The notes below the pieces were generated by a model. That model did no database searches. It saw only the letters and a list, made by a program, of their open reading frames with translations, and was not told the origin of the DNA. Positions 53,301 to 64,000 of a DNA stretch of 64,000 bases are shown piece by piece. The position numbers and the translations under genes are program-made. Source of the stretch: Alisma plantago-aquatica (taxonomy: Eukaryota > Streptophyta > Magnoliopsida > Alismatales > Alismataceae); NCBI GenBank assembly GCA_963693085.1, contig OY856409.1:503707303-503771302 (forward strand), read 5' to 3'. How positions within the stretch are numbered: position 1 is the first letter of the stretch; each line of letters begins with the position of its first letter.

Positions 53301-53726
53301 ATCATCACAACACTTTGGGATTGAGGGGGAGGGTATGTACATTGTGGGTACACCAAATCTACCTTACATGGGCGTGGTAGGAAGTGAAAGACAATTGTTT
53401 TCCTTCTTTCTTCACAAAAGGAAAATGGTTTAGGATCCATGAAGCTGCCCCTTTGAATGATTTTGAGGTTGAAAATGAAGTGTCTAGGTGTTTGGGTGGT
53501 GTCTAGAGTCAACCTGAGGGTATAGGTGCCTACTTTGGCCCCTGGAGATTAGCCCCTCTAAATGGTGATTAAGTGGCTGTTTCTACATGGTCTAGAGGGT
53601 TTCTCGAGGATATATATTAGTTAAACCCATAACTAAAAAAGTGGTATGAAAAGAGGAGGGGTGCGTGTCTGGTTAGTGCCCTACCTTTTGGATCTCTCTA
53701 AAGGCGTGAAATGACACCTTGTTGTC
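50368..53726. other. 3' flank and intergenic DNA, small duplications only
   Basis: No gene was seen. Holds a two-copy repeat of about 55 bp (51035-51145, TTTTCGGATGTG and CAGGACTTCC), a 43-bp pair (about 51497-51582, CCTATGCCTTTCCCATTG), a perfect hairpin with 13-bp arms GCTTGCTTTTATT at 52373-52385 and 52396-52408, and the 172-bp duplication listed separately. No clear AATAAA signal just after the stop. Confidence 0.5.
52386..52727. repeat. Two-copy tandem duplication, unit 172 bp
   Basis: 52386-52557 and 52558-52727 both begin TGACAACACTAATAAAA and differ at only a few positions. It is the best preserved duplication outside the retrotransposons, so probably recent. The first unit begins in the loop of the 13-bp-arm hairpin at 52373-52408. 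Confidence 0.88.
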
Positions 53727-55251
53727 TGTTGACCTAAGTGTTATACATTGTCCATATTTTGATAATGACTTAACCATTCCATTCATATGTATCTAATATG
53801 TTTATTTGAGATTGATTTTAGGCATTAGGTACATGAAAAGGATCAAATCAATCAAGCCCTAGCTTGTTTTAGTTCAAGTCAAAATCTATGCAAATGCACA
53901 TTTTTGGAAAACACTCTAAATCACCTTAATATTTTTTGTAATCATTTGTATTGATGATGTGACTTGTAACTAAGATGAGAAAAAATTAGGGACACTACAT
54001 TTGAATGTTTGATCACTTAAAAATCATTTTATAAAATTCATTACAGGCTGTTCATCGACCGAGTTACAATCTCAACTGATCCTTAATGGATTTTGAGAAT
54101 GATTTTGATTGGTCGAGTTACACATACACAAAACTTAATCGATCCCTATGCAGACCAAAACTGATTTAAGTGGATCGTTCAAGTTTCCACCAGGACAAAC
54201 TCGAATGATGGTTTAAATTGACTTTGTCACATAGTGTGATCTTTCGAGTTATCTTTATTGAAACTCGACCAAATGCGATGTACGAAAATATAGAAAAAGT
54301 GATTCTAGCCGTTGGGGGAGTTGCAAAAGTTGAAATTATATCCGTTGTAACCCTCAAAATGGTTAAAAAACATTCATAAGTGTTCCCACACTCTAGTGGA
54401 CATCCTCAACTATAAATATGACCTCTTAGGGTTTATTCCAAGATTGCTCCTTCATGCTATTCAAGGTCCTTACTATAGTTGAGTGCATCTAGTCCACTTG
54501 AGCCCCTTTCACTCTCTTGATTACAGTTCAATTCATCATGTTATGAGAGAGATATGATCTGTGTGAGAGAGCTACCTCATTGTATGCTTGTAAAGGTATC
54601 AAAGTTTCTCCCTTCCCAACCCCTTTTTCAAATATCTTGTTGGTGAAAGCTTCTCCAAGTGTAGGAGAAGGTGCAAGCTTCTTCAAGCTGTAGAAGAAGG
54701 TGCATAAAGCTTCTTTAAGTGAAGGAGGAGGACAAGGCAGAAGATCCAAGGAACTGAGTTGGTAAATACTTCAAGGACAAAGACTCGTTGCAAGAAGAGG
54801 ATCTCCTTGGCGAAGGCATCCAATTGCTTGCAAGAGTGGGTAAGACCTTGGCGAGGTAGAAGGATAGCTCTTGGATAGGTAAGACCTTAGTTGTAAGGTT
54901 GTTGGCTCCCTTGACCTCAAAGGGAAGCTGGGTATCCTTGTACCGAAAAAGGAAGGTTATATGGTGTAACTCTTATAAGTGAATATAAAGAGTAGACATG
55001 GTTAAGAAATCCTAGAGTTTTACCTCTCTAGGTACTGGACTAACTCTCTCCTAGTTTGGAGAGTGGAACCATTCTAAAATAACTTGTTCAGTTGGTTGCT
55101 TCAATTTCTCTCATCCTTGCTATGCATGTTTAGATTGCCATCAAGTTCACTATTTGTAATTTAAGCCTAGTTGAAGTAAATTGAAGGTCTAACTATTTTT
55201 GTGCAAGTTTTGAAGCTCTATTCACCCCTTCTAGAGCCCTCCTATGAAACA
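53727..55251 (+). repeat. Ty1/copia (SIRE-like) 5' LTR
   Basis: Starts TGTTGACC. The following wording (TTTTGATAATGAC) matches TTTTGATGATGAC near the start of the nested element's LTRs. Ends TTCTAGAGCCC...GAAACA before a degenerate primer-binding site near 55253. TATA box TATAAATA at 54411-54418. Palindromic words (CGACCGAGTT; AAGTTTCC.CCAGGACAAACT) lie at about 54055-54260. Confidence 0.75.
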
Positions 55252-55303
55252 AGTGATATTAGATCCACAGTCTTCTCTGACACATCTCCCACGAGACGAG
55301 AAG

Positions 55304-57246
55304 ATGGGAGCCTTACTTGAGTCCCTCAACCTAGAGGGAGGCTTCTCCATGAGACCTCCAGTCTTCAACAACACCAATTTCCTCTAATGGAAATGACGGA
55401 TGCATTTCTACCTTCAAGGAATGAATTATGACATGTGGAAGGTGATGATTGCACCCTATGAGGAGCCAACGAGTGATGTAGCTACTTGGGATGAAGCTAC
55501 ACTCAAGAAGGAACAACTCAATGCTAAGGCAATAAGCATCTATGCTGCCCCCACTTCCTCTGAGTTCAACCGAATCTCAACTTGGGACACATCCCATGAG
55601 ATTTGTAACAAGTTGTGCATTACCTATGAAGGCACACAACAAGTCAGAGAGTCAAATATCTACATGCTCAATGGATTGCTTGAGAACTTCAAGATGGACA
55701 AGAAGGAAAGAATTGCTGAGATATATACAAGGCTCAACACCATCATCAATGGCCTTGCTACTTTGGATCACACCTTGGATAGAGGGACTATCAACTCCAA
55801 GATCCTAAGGTCTCTTCCTAAGAGATGGTAACCCAAGGTGACTTCAATTGAAGAAGTTAGAGGTATTTGAAACTTGCATACTGACGAGCTCATTGGAAAC
55901 CTTCAAGCTCATGAGCCAAGACTTGACAAGCAAGATGAGAAGGAATCAAAGAATATTAAAGACAATGCCTTCAAAGCTCAAGTGGAGGCAATTATTCTCC
56001 AACAACAGCTTGCTTGCTGATCCTCTCCACCCTTCTCAAGTGAAGATGATGGCCCTATTGATCATGAAGAAAACTACTCCAAGGGCAAGTACTTCAAGGG
56101 AAAGTCTTCCTCATCCTCAACTCCTAAATGCTATGAATGTGGACAAAAGGGTCACTACAAGAATGAGTTCCCAAAGGCCAAGAAGGCTCACCACAAGAGC
56201 AGCCACAAGAAGAAGGATGACCAAAAAAAGGAAGGCGAGTATAAGAGGAAGGATAAGAAGGATAAGAAGGACAAGAGGAGAAAGGATGTAGCTCATGTGG
56301 CTTGGGAAGAATCCTCTTCAAGTGGCTCAAGCTTTGATGAAGGAGAACACCATCTTGCGCTCATGGCCTCCACAAGTGAAGAAATTGGTGAGATAAGTAA
56401 GGTATGTGAGGTAAGCTTGCATGAGTTATACAAGGAAACTCCTATTGATATGTTAAACACTTTCTGTTCATCTTATGTCGATTGCAAGTCTAAAAAGAAA
56501 AGGTTAGGAAAGATCATTGATGATTTGTATGCTAAAATTGACATTCTTGATAAAAATGAGAAGTTACATCTTGATAGAATTGATTCCTTGCAAGGACATT
56601 TTCTTGACCTTGAGATCCAATACAATGGAGTTGATGTAGAGAATGGTATCTACCTTAAGAACATAAATAGTCTTAAGGAAGAAAAGCAAGCCCTAGTAGA
56701 TAAGCTGGCTTTACTTAAAATTAAAATTGATGATATTGAGCTTGCTTGTGATGCTACTAAAGATGAGAATAGAGTCTATCTTTATGATCTTGTTTTGCTT
56801 AGAACTAAAAATTCTAGATTGCTTTCTCAAGTTAATGATCTCTCTTCTAGATCTTTATTGCCTAGTCATGAAGTTGCTAGTCTTACCTTAGAAAAATATT
56901 CTTATCTTACTAGAGCCCTCTATTTGGAGGCTGACTTACTTCATGCACAAGATGATATTGCTATCTTATATTCTTCCATCATTACTCTTAGTGATGATAA
57001 TCACAAGCCAAGAGATTCCTTGTAGAAATTCCTCAAGGGGAAGAAGTCCCTAAATGAAGTTCTAGATCACTCTACCAAACTGGATGGTAGAAGTGGTTTG
57101 GGATATGTAGGGGGAGATCCAAAGAGCAAAAGCAAGGGCAAGGGTAAGAAAAAGAGCAAGGGGCCTCCTATCTTCCATGGAGAGTCCTCTGTCTCTAAGA
57201 ACCCTATAGTTTGTGTGCATTGTAAGAGGAATGATCATTACTCTTG
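55304..57246 (+). pseudogene. Broken copia gag, second copy
   Basis: Same order as the gag at 385: UBN2-type domain (YDMWKVMIAPYEEP, NSKILRSLPKRW), zinc knuckle near 56130-56170, Lys-rich stretch, coiled coil (56297-57025 open), GLGY motif, then a partial second Cys/His motif. Stops after the first 30 codons, after KRW (55829-55831) and at 57023-57025, plus a shift near 55850, break it. The knuckle reads CYECGQKGHYKNEF, so the fourth zinc ligand is Phe instead of Cys. It is cut off at about 57250 by gypsy LTR sequence. No pol remains. Confidence 0.8.
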
Positions 57247-57250
57247 TGAG

Positions 57251-57935
57251 AACCCGTTACACTAAATGAGATTACTTAAAACATAAAACTCAATGAATCA
57301 AAAATTAATTACATACCCAAAAAATGGGCAAATTAAAACCGATTTCAGCGTCAACACCCGCTCATAAACATTTGCATAAGATCCCAAAATCTTTCTTATA
57401 TCCATACTATGCCAAGAATTTGATACACATTGATCTATCACCTTAACCACAACATATATACACAGGAGAACAATATTTGTATATGTCACACAAACAAGCA
57501 TTAACATTTTAACAAAATCCCGATTCATTTGAAACACCATATACAAAACTTTCCTTCCCGAACCTGAGAGTACATGGATGACTCTAGGACACACTAGACA
57601 TCTAATCAACTTTCTCAAAGATTCATTACTATAGCTCCTCTTTACTTCCACGATTCTATTGCCATCACTGCCGATTACCTAAAAAGATGTGGCGAACCAC
57701 AAGGGTGAGACCCATGTCCCAACAAGAGATATAACCTCCAGCAATGTTTATTGATTACAAGATTTTTAAGTAATTATTTAGGAAGTTTAATCAGATATAA
57801 CAAATAAGATCAACAATACTGATGATTAACAAAATACATTAAGGAGCATATAGTAACTATCATCATTAGTCGGACTATCATCCTTTATCTTGTTGACAAT
57901 ATAAGCCATTCAGTAGCATATGCATATCTAGTGTG
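57251..57935 (-). repeat. Diverged Tekay-like LTR 3' portion, minus strand
   Basis: Shares CCTGAGAGTACA (57564), ACCTAAAAA (57677) and GAGATATAAC (57726) in the same order as 58230-58445, but is clearly diverged. It abuts the truncated gag at about 57250. The ORF at 57298-57651 is not supported. Confidence 0.55.
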
Positions 57936-58849
57936 GAATCCAACTTATAAAAATGAGATTTACTTAAGCGGAAGCGAATCATTTGTAGCGGATTACTGAA
58001 AATCACTAAAAATTAAAACTTTTTGCAAAGAGATCCAAACATAAGAAATCTCTTACATCAAGGACCATTGTATAACATTATATACATCCTAATTTAAAGG
58101 TACATGATTTGTACTATCTCTTCTCGAGGATTACAACATTAGCTGTCCTATAACATTATATACAGACAACACAAAAACCTCGAGGTATCAAGCCAAAATC
58201 TCGAGTCGATGATAAAAGCACTATCTATAAATCCCGAGGACCTGAGAGTACAGAGACGACACATAAGACTTTCTAACTACATAACTTGATAGGCAGGGTC
58301 TCCACCTGAGATCTCACTGCTGTCCAGGCTATTGCTTTCCTTTTTCCTACAAAAGAGTATCTGCTTCTTTGTCCACGTCCACCTAAAAATGTTGGATTCC
58401 ACGGGGGCAAGACAATTGTAAATTGCCCCAGCGGGAGATATAACTCTCCGCCAAAACATTATTGCAGTTTAAAGATATGAAACTGGGTAGATGATAAGCA
58501 TTTTAAAGCATTCTCAACTTTGAAAGCATTGCAACTATTTATGATAGAGCAACATATGATCTATTCTTTTAATAAGGAATAGGAATGACATGTATATCAT
58601 TTATACATCATATTATACCATCATATCAAACTTTTCTTGTGACACCCATCATCTTGTTATGTCACCCATGAAACACTCTTGTGCCATTCTGTTGGCCTTA
58701 ACTAACCTATTAAACAGATAAGGAGATATATCTACCATGTACTCATATATCAACAATACAGCCACTGGGTTAATACCAATCTTGTGTAACTATTACATGC
58801 ATTGGTCTATTACCAATCTGGTGTCATCAGTACATGAATTTAGCCTCTT

Positions 58850-59339
58850 CCAGGTATTGGACTCTTCCAAACCTGATTACACCGCCAGGCATTGGACACT
58901 ACCAATCCTGATTTCACAGCCAGGCATTGGACTTTAACCAATCCTGATTACACAGCCAGGCATTGGACTCTAACCAACCCTGATTACATAGCCAGGCATT
59001 GGACTTTTAACCAATCTTGATTACACAGCCAGACATTGGACTTTAACCAATCCTAATTACAGGCATTACACCTCTGCCAGGTATTAGACTTTAACCAATC
59101 CTGATTATACAGCCAAGCATTGGACTTTAACCAATCCTAATTACACAACCAAGCATTGGACTTTTAACCAATCCTGATTACACAGCCAAACATTGGACTC
59201 TAACCAACCCTGATTACACAACCAGACATTGGACTTTTAACCAATCCTGATTACACAACCAAGCATTGGACTTTAACCAATCCTGATTACAAGCATTACA
59301 CCTCTTCCAGGTATTGGACTTTAACCAATCCTGATTACA
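58850..59339 (-). repeat. 36-bp minisatellite inside the minus-strand LTR
   Basis: About 13 units of CCAGGCATTGGACTTTAACC plus AATCCTGATTACACAG, with small variants (CAAGCATTGG, TCTAACCAACCC). Two units carry an insertion AGGCATTACACCTCTGCC or similar, giving a higher-order pattern. Confidence 0.88.
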
Positions 59340-61028
59340 TCCCATGTTTGTTTACACAACACTGGGCACCTTATTCTTTTACTAGCATTAAACTTTGACC
59401 ATGCCAATCATGCTCAATACATTCTTTATGTATTAAAAGTATTCCTCTTTTCTCCACACATGTATAATCCATGTTTCATTATTATAATTGTATCCTTTTG
59501 TTATTATTATTATTATATTACTAAGTTCCCATTCCTTCGTTCATTATGAACATTATTATCTCTTACAAGAGACTTTTATAATCATCTTATTACCTCATGT
59601 AATACAATAGTAACACCACTATTCCCTCAATAGGGTTAGGGCTTACTTTTCACATCACATTAGGGTTTCTCATGTCCCATTACCCAATTTAGGGTTAAAG
59701 TTTTCCCATCTCACATTAGGATTTCATATTTATCAAATCAACCTTAATACATTGCTCCACACCTCTAGGAGCATCCATTAACATCTTGAGTAATCAATCA
59801 AGTTTATTACTCTTAACATTTATCATTTAATGATTATCAATGCAAGGTATGAGTTCATTTCCCATCCTTATCATGATATGATTACATCATACTCATGAGT
59901 TTGGCTTAACCCCATTCTCAAGGTATATTAGCCTATACCTATAAAAGTATATCAAACTCATTACATTTCATTATAACAATTGACGTAACACACTTCATGT
60001 GTTTCTTATCCAAGTATATTGGCTTTGAGGTGCATCAGAGTATATCAGCCCTGGAATGCTAAAAGTGATATCTATCACATCTTGATGTATCACTTTCCTC
60101 ATCACTTCCAACTTTCTTGAGTTATCAACTTATCTTGGATTAAGGAATTTCCCATCTTAATCCTTTCATCCACTAACCTATAACTCTTACCATGAAGTAT
60201 GTAGGTCACACATAAGAATGGTCCAACTATCTTTAATGATATGGACCCATTTCAGGTTAAGGCATTGCTTTCTATAAGGTTATCTATAATTAGTCACTTT
60301 AGGTACTTCCCTTATTAATGTATTAGTCACCATTCCATTATTAGGATTAGGGTCTCTCATACCATCACCCTTTATTAGGGTTTAGGGTTTCACATACTAT
60401 CATACTTCATTAGGGTTAGGATTTCACATACCAACTCCCTTTATTAGGGATAGGATGGCATAAAGCATCACCCTTCATTAGGCTTTCACATCACATTGCT
60501 ATACTTGGGGTTTACTATTCATCCCAACTAGGGTTTCACCCTCCATTCCCATAATTGGGGTTTTACATTATGTTACCCTGAATTAGGGTTATGGTTCATT
60601 AACTTTCTGGATTAGGGCTTCATGATCTCTTTATTAAGGATCATAACCTATTCATCACATGATCAATACTCATGTATGAATTCCTTTCCATCATCCTCTC
60701 AACTTGATTAGGTTACATCAACCCTTCAATGAAGTACATACAACTATGGTTAACATAGTGTACTAAGACATTATTCTCATAACCTTTTAGGGCTAATTAA
60801 TCTAAAGGTATTGATCATCTAGGTACTTTAGGGTTTCAACCTTTGTACCTAACCTTAATAATAACCATTGAAACAATGGATCAATCATCATCTTAATTCT
60901 CAAGAGATTCAATCACATTGGACCTCCATTAAATGAGGTGCCCAAATGAATTGACCAATTGGATCTTCAATTACACTATGTGTCCAAGTGGATTAACCAA
61001 TTGAATCCTCAATCAACTTTTACTACTT

Positions 61029-62530
61029 GAGCCCCAAACGGTCTTAGTCTTTCAAAGTTCAAACGGTTTGAAACCGTTTGGTAAAGGTGGTGCTTGAGAC
61101 CATTTGCTAAAGAAAATACTTGAAACCGTTTGCTAAAGTACCATTTTGAAACCGCATGGACTCAACCGGTTTGGGATCGTTTGGTCCCAAATGGTCTTGA
61201 GACCGTTTGGTCCCAAACGGTCTTGAGACCATTTGGACTCAAACAGTCTTGAGACCATTTGGACTCAAACAGTCTTGAGACCGTTTGGTCCAAACCACCT
61301 CAAAACTGCATGGACCAAATATGGTCTCAACCAATCAAATTGAATTAGGGTTTCCAATGATGATTCCTTCAATCATTGAATTTATGTAACCAATCATCAA
61401 TTGGTCCTATCATCCTACTTCAATTGAATTAAATATGTCAACCTTCAACTGATTCGAACCTCAATTGACCCTCAATTAGTCATCAATTAGGGTTTGAATC
61501 CATTGGATTAGGGTTTGGAATCGATGATCCTTCAACATTAACCAATGTGAAATTAGTTACTTTAAAACTATTGGACCATCATACAAATTGGGCATGACCT
61601 GACCCCAAACGGTCTTGAGGTCGTTTGGATGACCTCCAAATGGTCTTGAGACCGTTTGACCATATCAACATAAAAATCCAAGTCAATCAATCAAAGTTTG
61701 GATCATTGGATTGATCACCAAATCAACATTTGATTGCACTTCAACTTAGTACCTTTAGATCTTCAAACACCTAACCATAGTCAACCCTTGACCTCCAAAC
61801 GGTCTTGGGTGACCCCCAAACGGTCTTGGGATCATTTGGATGACCTACAAATGGTCTTGAGGCCGTTTTTCCATCATATCATCATTAACCATGTCATTCA
61901 ATTAGAGTTTGGATCCTAGGATTGGTCACCAAATCATCATTTAATTGTATTTCAATTTGGTATCTTTGGACCTTCAAACACTTGACCATACTTAAACATA
62001 GACCTCCAAACGGTCTTGGATGACCCCCAAATGGTCTTGAGACCGTTTGGGTAATCCCCAAATGGTTTTGAAACCGTTTGGGTCAATCAACCCAAAGCAT
62101 CAACTCATTCAATTGCAAAATCAGCACTTAGCCGATTAGGGTTTATACCATATGTTTGAATCTTCAAATACCTAACCATACTAAACCCTAGACCTCAAAA
62201 CGGTCTTGGTTGACCTCCAAACGGTCTTGAGACCGTTTGGGTGATTCCCAAACAGTTTTGAAACCGTTTGGGTCAATCAACCCAAGTTTCAAACTCAATC
62301 ACTTATGAAATCAACACTCAACCCAATTAGGGTTTTGATGATTGATGGACCTTCAACTCATGAACCAATTGGAGTTAATCAATAATAATTTATGGGTCAT
62401 TAACCTAGGTCATTATGAATAAATCCCCAAACAGTCAACCCTGGTCAACATCACCAACGGTCTTAAACCGTTTGCTTCTATGCGGTTTAGTGAAACCGTT
62501 TGGACATTTGATTAAAACCGTTTGGTCTAG
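61029..62530. repeat. Palindrome arrays in the minus-strand LTR
   Basis: Repeated units whose arms are CAAACGGTCT and AGACCGTTTG around TG or CA, at about 61029-61290, 61600-61655, 61790-61870, 62005-62075, 62190-62275 and 62455-62530. Homologous arrays lie in both + strand LTR copies. Confidence 0.85.
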
Positions 62531-63916
62531 ATATTTGGGGAGGTGTGTGCTTATGATGATGTCATCATTATCAAGCTCTACACCCACAAAACCTGCTGTG
62601 ATTTCCATGGAAATTGCATCAATCAACCAAATCAATAATTGTAAATAGAGAAGTGATCATTATTTGATGGGTAATTGAATGCAATAACAAAGTTAGGGTT
62701 TCAAGTTATAAAACCCACCTCCAATTGAGATACAAAGCTCCAAGATCACGGAAAAAATGGTGGATGAAGCTCTTGCAACTCCCCTTAGGCTCGTTCTCAA
62801 GCTTTTGGTTGAAAAGATTGGCTAGGGTTGAAGATGGAGTGAAGACAAGAAGAAATCAATGATTTATTTTCAATTTCCACCATGGAATCAAGGAGAACGA
62901 AGGTCAAGGACTTATCAACAGGTTGGGGGTCGTCCTCCTGACCCTCCCAAGCTCCTTGGTCGTTTCCCAAACAAGGAGAAGAATTGGGGTCGAAAAATCC
63001 TTTCATTTGACTTGTAAAATGTCTTTTTATAAAAATTCAATGAGAGAGAATATGCTTTGTAAAAATCCATTTAATCCCAAAAATAGGGCCGCCTCTTCCC
63101 CCTCAACTTCCTTAGGGATGAGGCTATCTTGTTTTCCTCTTGTTCCTCTCAATTATCCATGATTTAAAGAAAAGCAAATTAATCACCTTAAATCATATTA
63201 TACTAATATCCATATGCGAGTGGATATTTCTTTTTTTTTATAAAATTGTGAGTGAGTTATCCATTCCCTTGGATATTTTCATGGTCCTTGCAAGGCTCAA
63301 GGATATCCACGCTCATCTGAATCCAACAATTTTAATTTTGGTTGAAGGCCCTTTAATTAATACATTTATTTTTGCCCTGAATCAAATTAGGGTTTCAATT
63401 AGGATTAAATCTTGATTATTTTAATATCAAGATTCTCTCTCCTCCAACTTAATTCAAATGAGGTTCCCCTCTCATTTTCTTTGCTCTACATGGTGCCAAG
63501 AAACATTAGGGACCTTATTGAAGTGGTTATTTACATATTGCACCCTAGGTTTTGGGTAAATTGCACTTTACACCAAAACTAGGTTTTAATGCACAAACCT
63601 TGCTTTATCAGCTCTTCCTTGGTACTCAGGCTACCACAAGCCATACCTCTGCATCATCTTCATTCTCATGATGCTTCAACACATGAGGAACATATTATTA
63701 TGCAACATTTGCAATTTAACCCCTCAACTTGGGTAATTTGCACTTTAATCCAAAATAAGCAAACATTGCTTCAACATAGTTCAAACAGGACCAGAATTGA
63801 AACATAAGTTTCTTATGAGCCCTAATTACTTTTCATAAGATAAGATTAAGCATATAATCATCTTTCTTAATTAAAACACCTAGGGTTAAAGCATAACCCA
63901 GGCCAGGGATGTTACA

Positions 63917-64000
63917 AATTATAAACCCCTAATAAGGATTTCGTCCCCAAAATCCCAGATAAAGGGATACAGATATTATCCAAGCATCATATCATCATGT
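63917..64000 (-). other. Internal 3' end of the minus-strand gypsy element
   Basis: Read on the - strand this repeats the CCTTTATCTGGGATTT, GGACGAAATCC and TAGGGG wording found at 24115-24160 just before the LTR. The element continues beyond the window. Confidence 0.7.

Larger units (their letters stand above)
57950..63916 (-). repeat. Long Tekay-like LTR, minus strand
   Basis: On the - strand it starts at 63916 with TGTAACATCCCTGGCCTGGG and runs to about 57950, where CTTATAAA meets a degenerate primer-binding site (TTGGATTCCACACTAG). It is collinear with the LTRs at 5067 and 24165: TATA box near 63024-63036, CAAACGGTCT-type palindromes between 61029 and 62530, telobox-rich stretch near 60340-60620. 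It differs by a minisatellite at 58850-59339 that the other copies lack. Total about 6 kb. Confidence 0.75.

Noticed and set aside
57298..57651. 117-residue ORF on the - strand
   Set aside because: Lies in diverged LTR sequence, has no recognisable motif and is not conserved in the neighbouring copy.
58850..59339. CRISPR-like array
   Set aside because: There are no unique spacers: whole 36-bp units repeat head to tail within a plant LTR.

Overview
This window is repeat-rich nuclear DNA of a flowering plant. It holds one recognisable host gene in a landscape of LTR retrotransposons, small DNA transposons and microsatellites. The evidence for a flowering plant is: an eight-exon dynamin-related GTPase of the DRP5A type, SIRE/Maximus-like Ty1/copia and Tekay-like Ty3/gypsy LTR elements, a tRNA-derived SINE with the 3' end seen in angiosperm SINEs, and plant telobox motifs. 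The GC-rich first exon hints at a monocot, but that is only a weak inference and I cannot name a species.

Layout. (1) 1-30352 is a three-level nest, all on the + strand. The outermost element is a decayed copia element: LTR end, primer-binding site, broken gag, protease stub and a long downstream ORF, with its probable 3' LTR remnant at 29971-30352. Inside it sits a gypsy element with very long LTRs (5067-8059 plus 18799-21707, and 24165-29970) and a 2.5 kb internal region holding only zinc-knuckle gag remains. Inside the gypsy 5' LTR sits a gag-only element in tandem form, LTR-INT-LTR-INT-LTR (8060-18793), bounded by a perfect GTCAT target duplication. (2) 30353-33177 is intergenic DNA with a Tourist-like MITE just upstream of the gene. 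(3) 33178-50367 is the DRP5A-like gene, with a predicted 830-residue product from eight exons. Its third intron is about 13 kb and holds a TIR element, a split foldback, two copies of a hAT-type MITE, a larger TIR element with a perfect 8-bp target duplication, a SINE, several two-copy direct duplications and a 152-bp AT microsatellite. (4) 50368-53726 is intergenic. (5) 53727-57250 is a copia LTR plus decayed gag. (6) 57251-64000 is Tekay-like LTR material on the - strand, with a 36-bp minisatellite and arrays of short palindromes.

The gene is the only feature likely to act for the host. By homology it is a GTPase acting in cytokinesis. No reverse transcriptase or integrase coding could be seen anywhere: every LTR element here keeps some gag and lacks most or all of pol, so all would depend on other elements for movement. 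The most unusual theme is that the unrelated LTR families here each carry short inverted-repeat modules with CG-containing arms: TCGGTCGA/TCGACCGA, CAAACGGTCT/AGACCGTTTG and TCGAGTTT/AAACTCGA. All identity statements are by eye; no alignment or database search was run.
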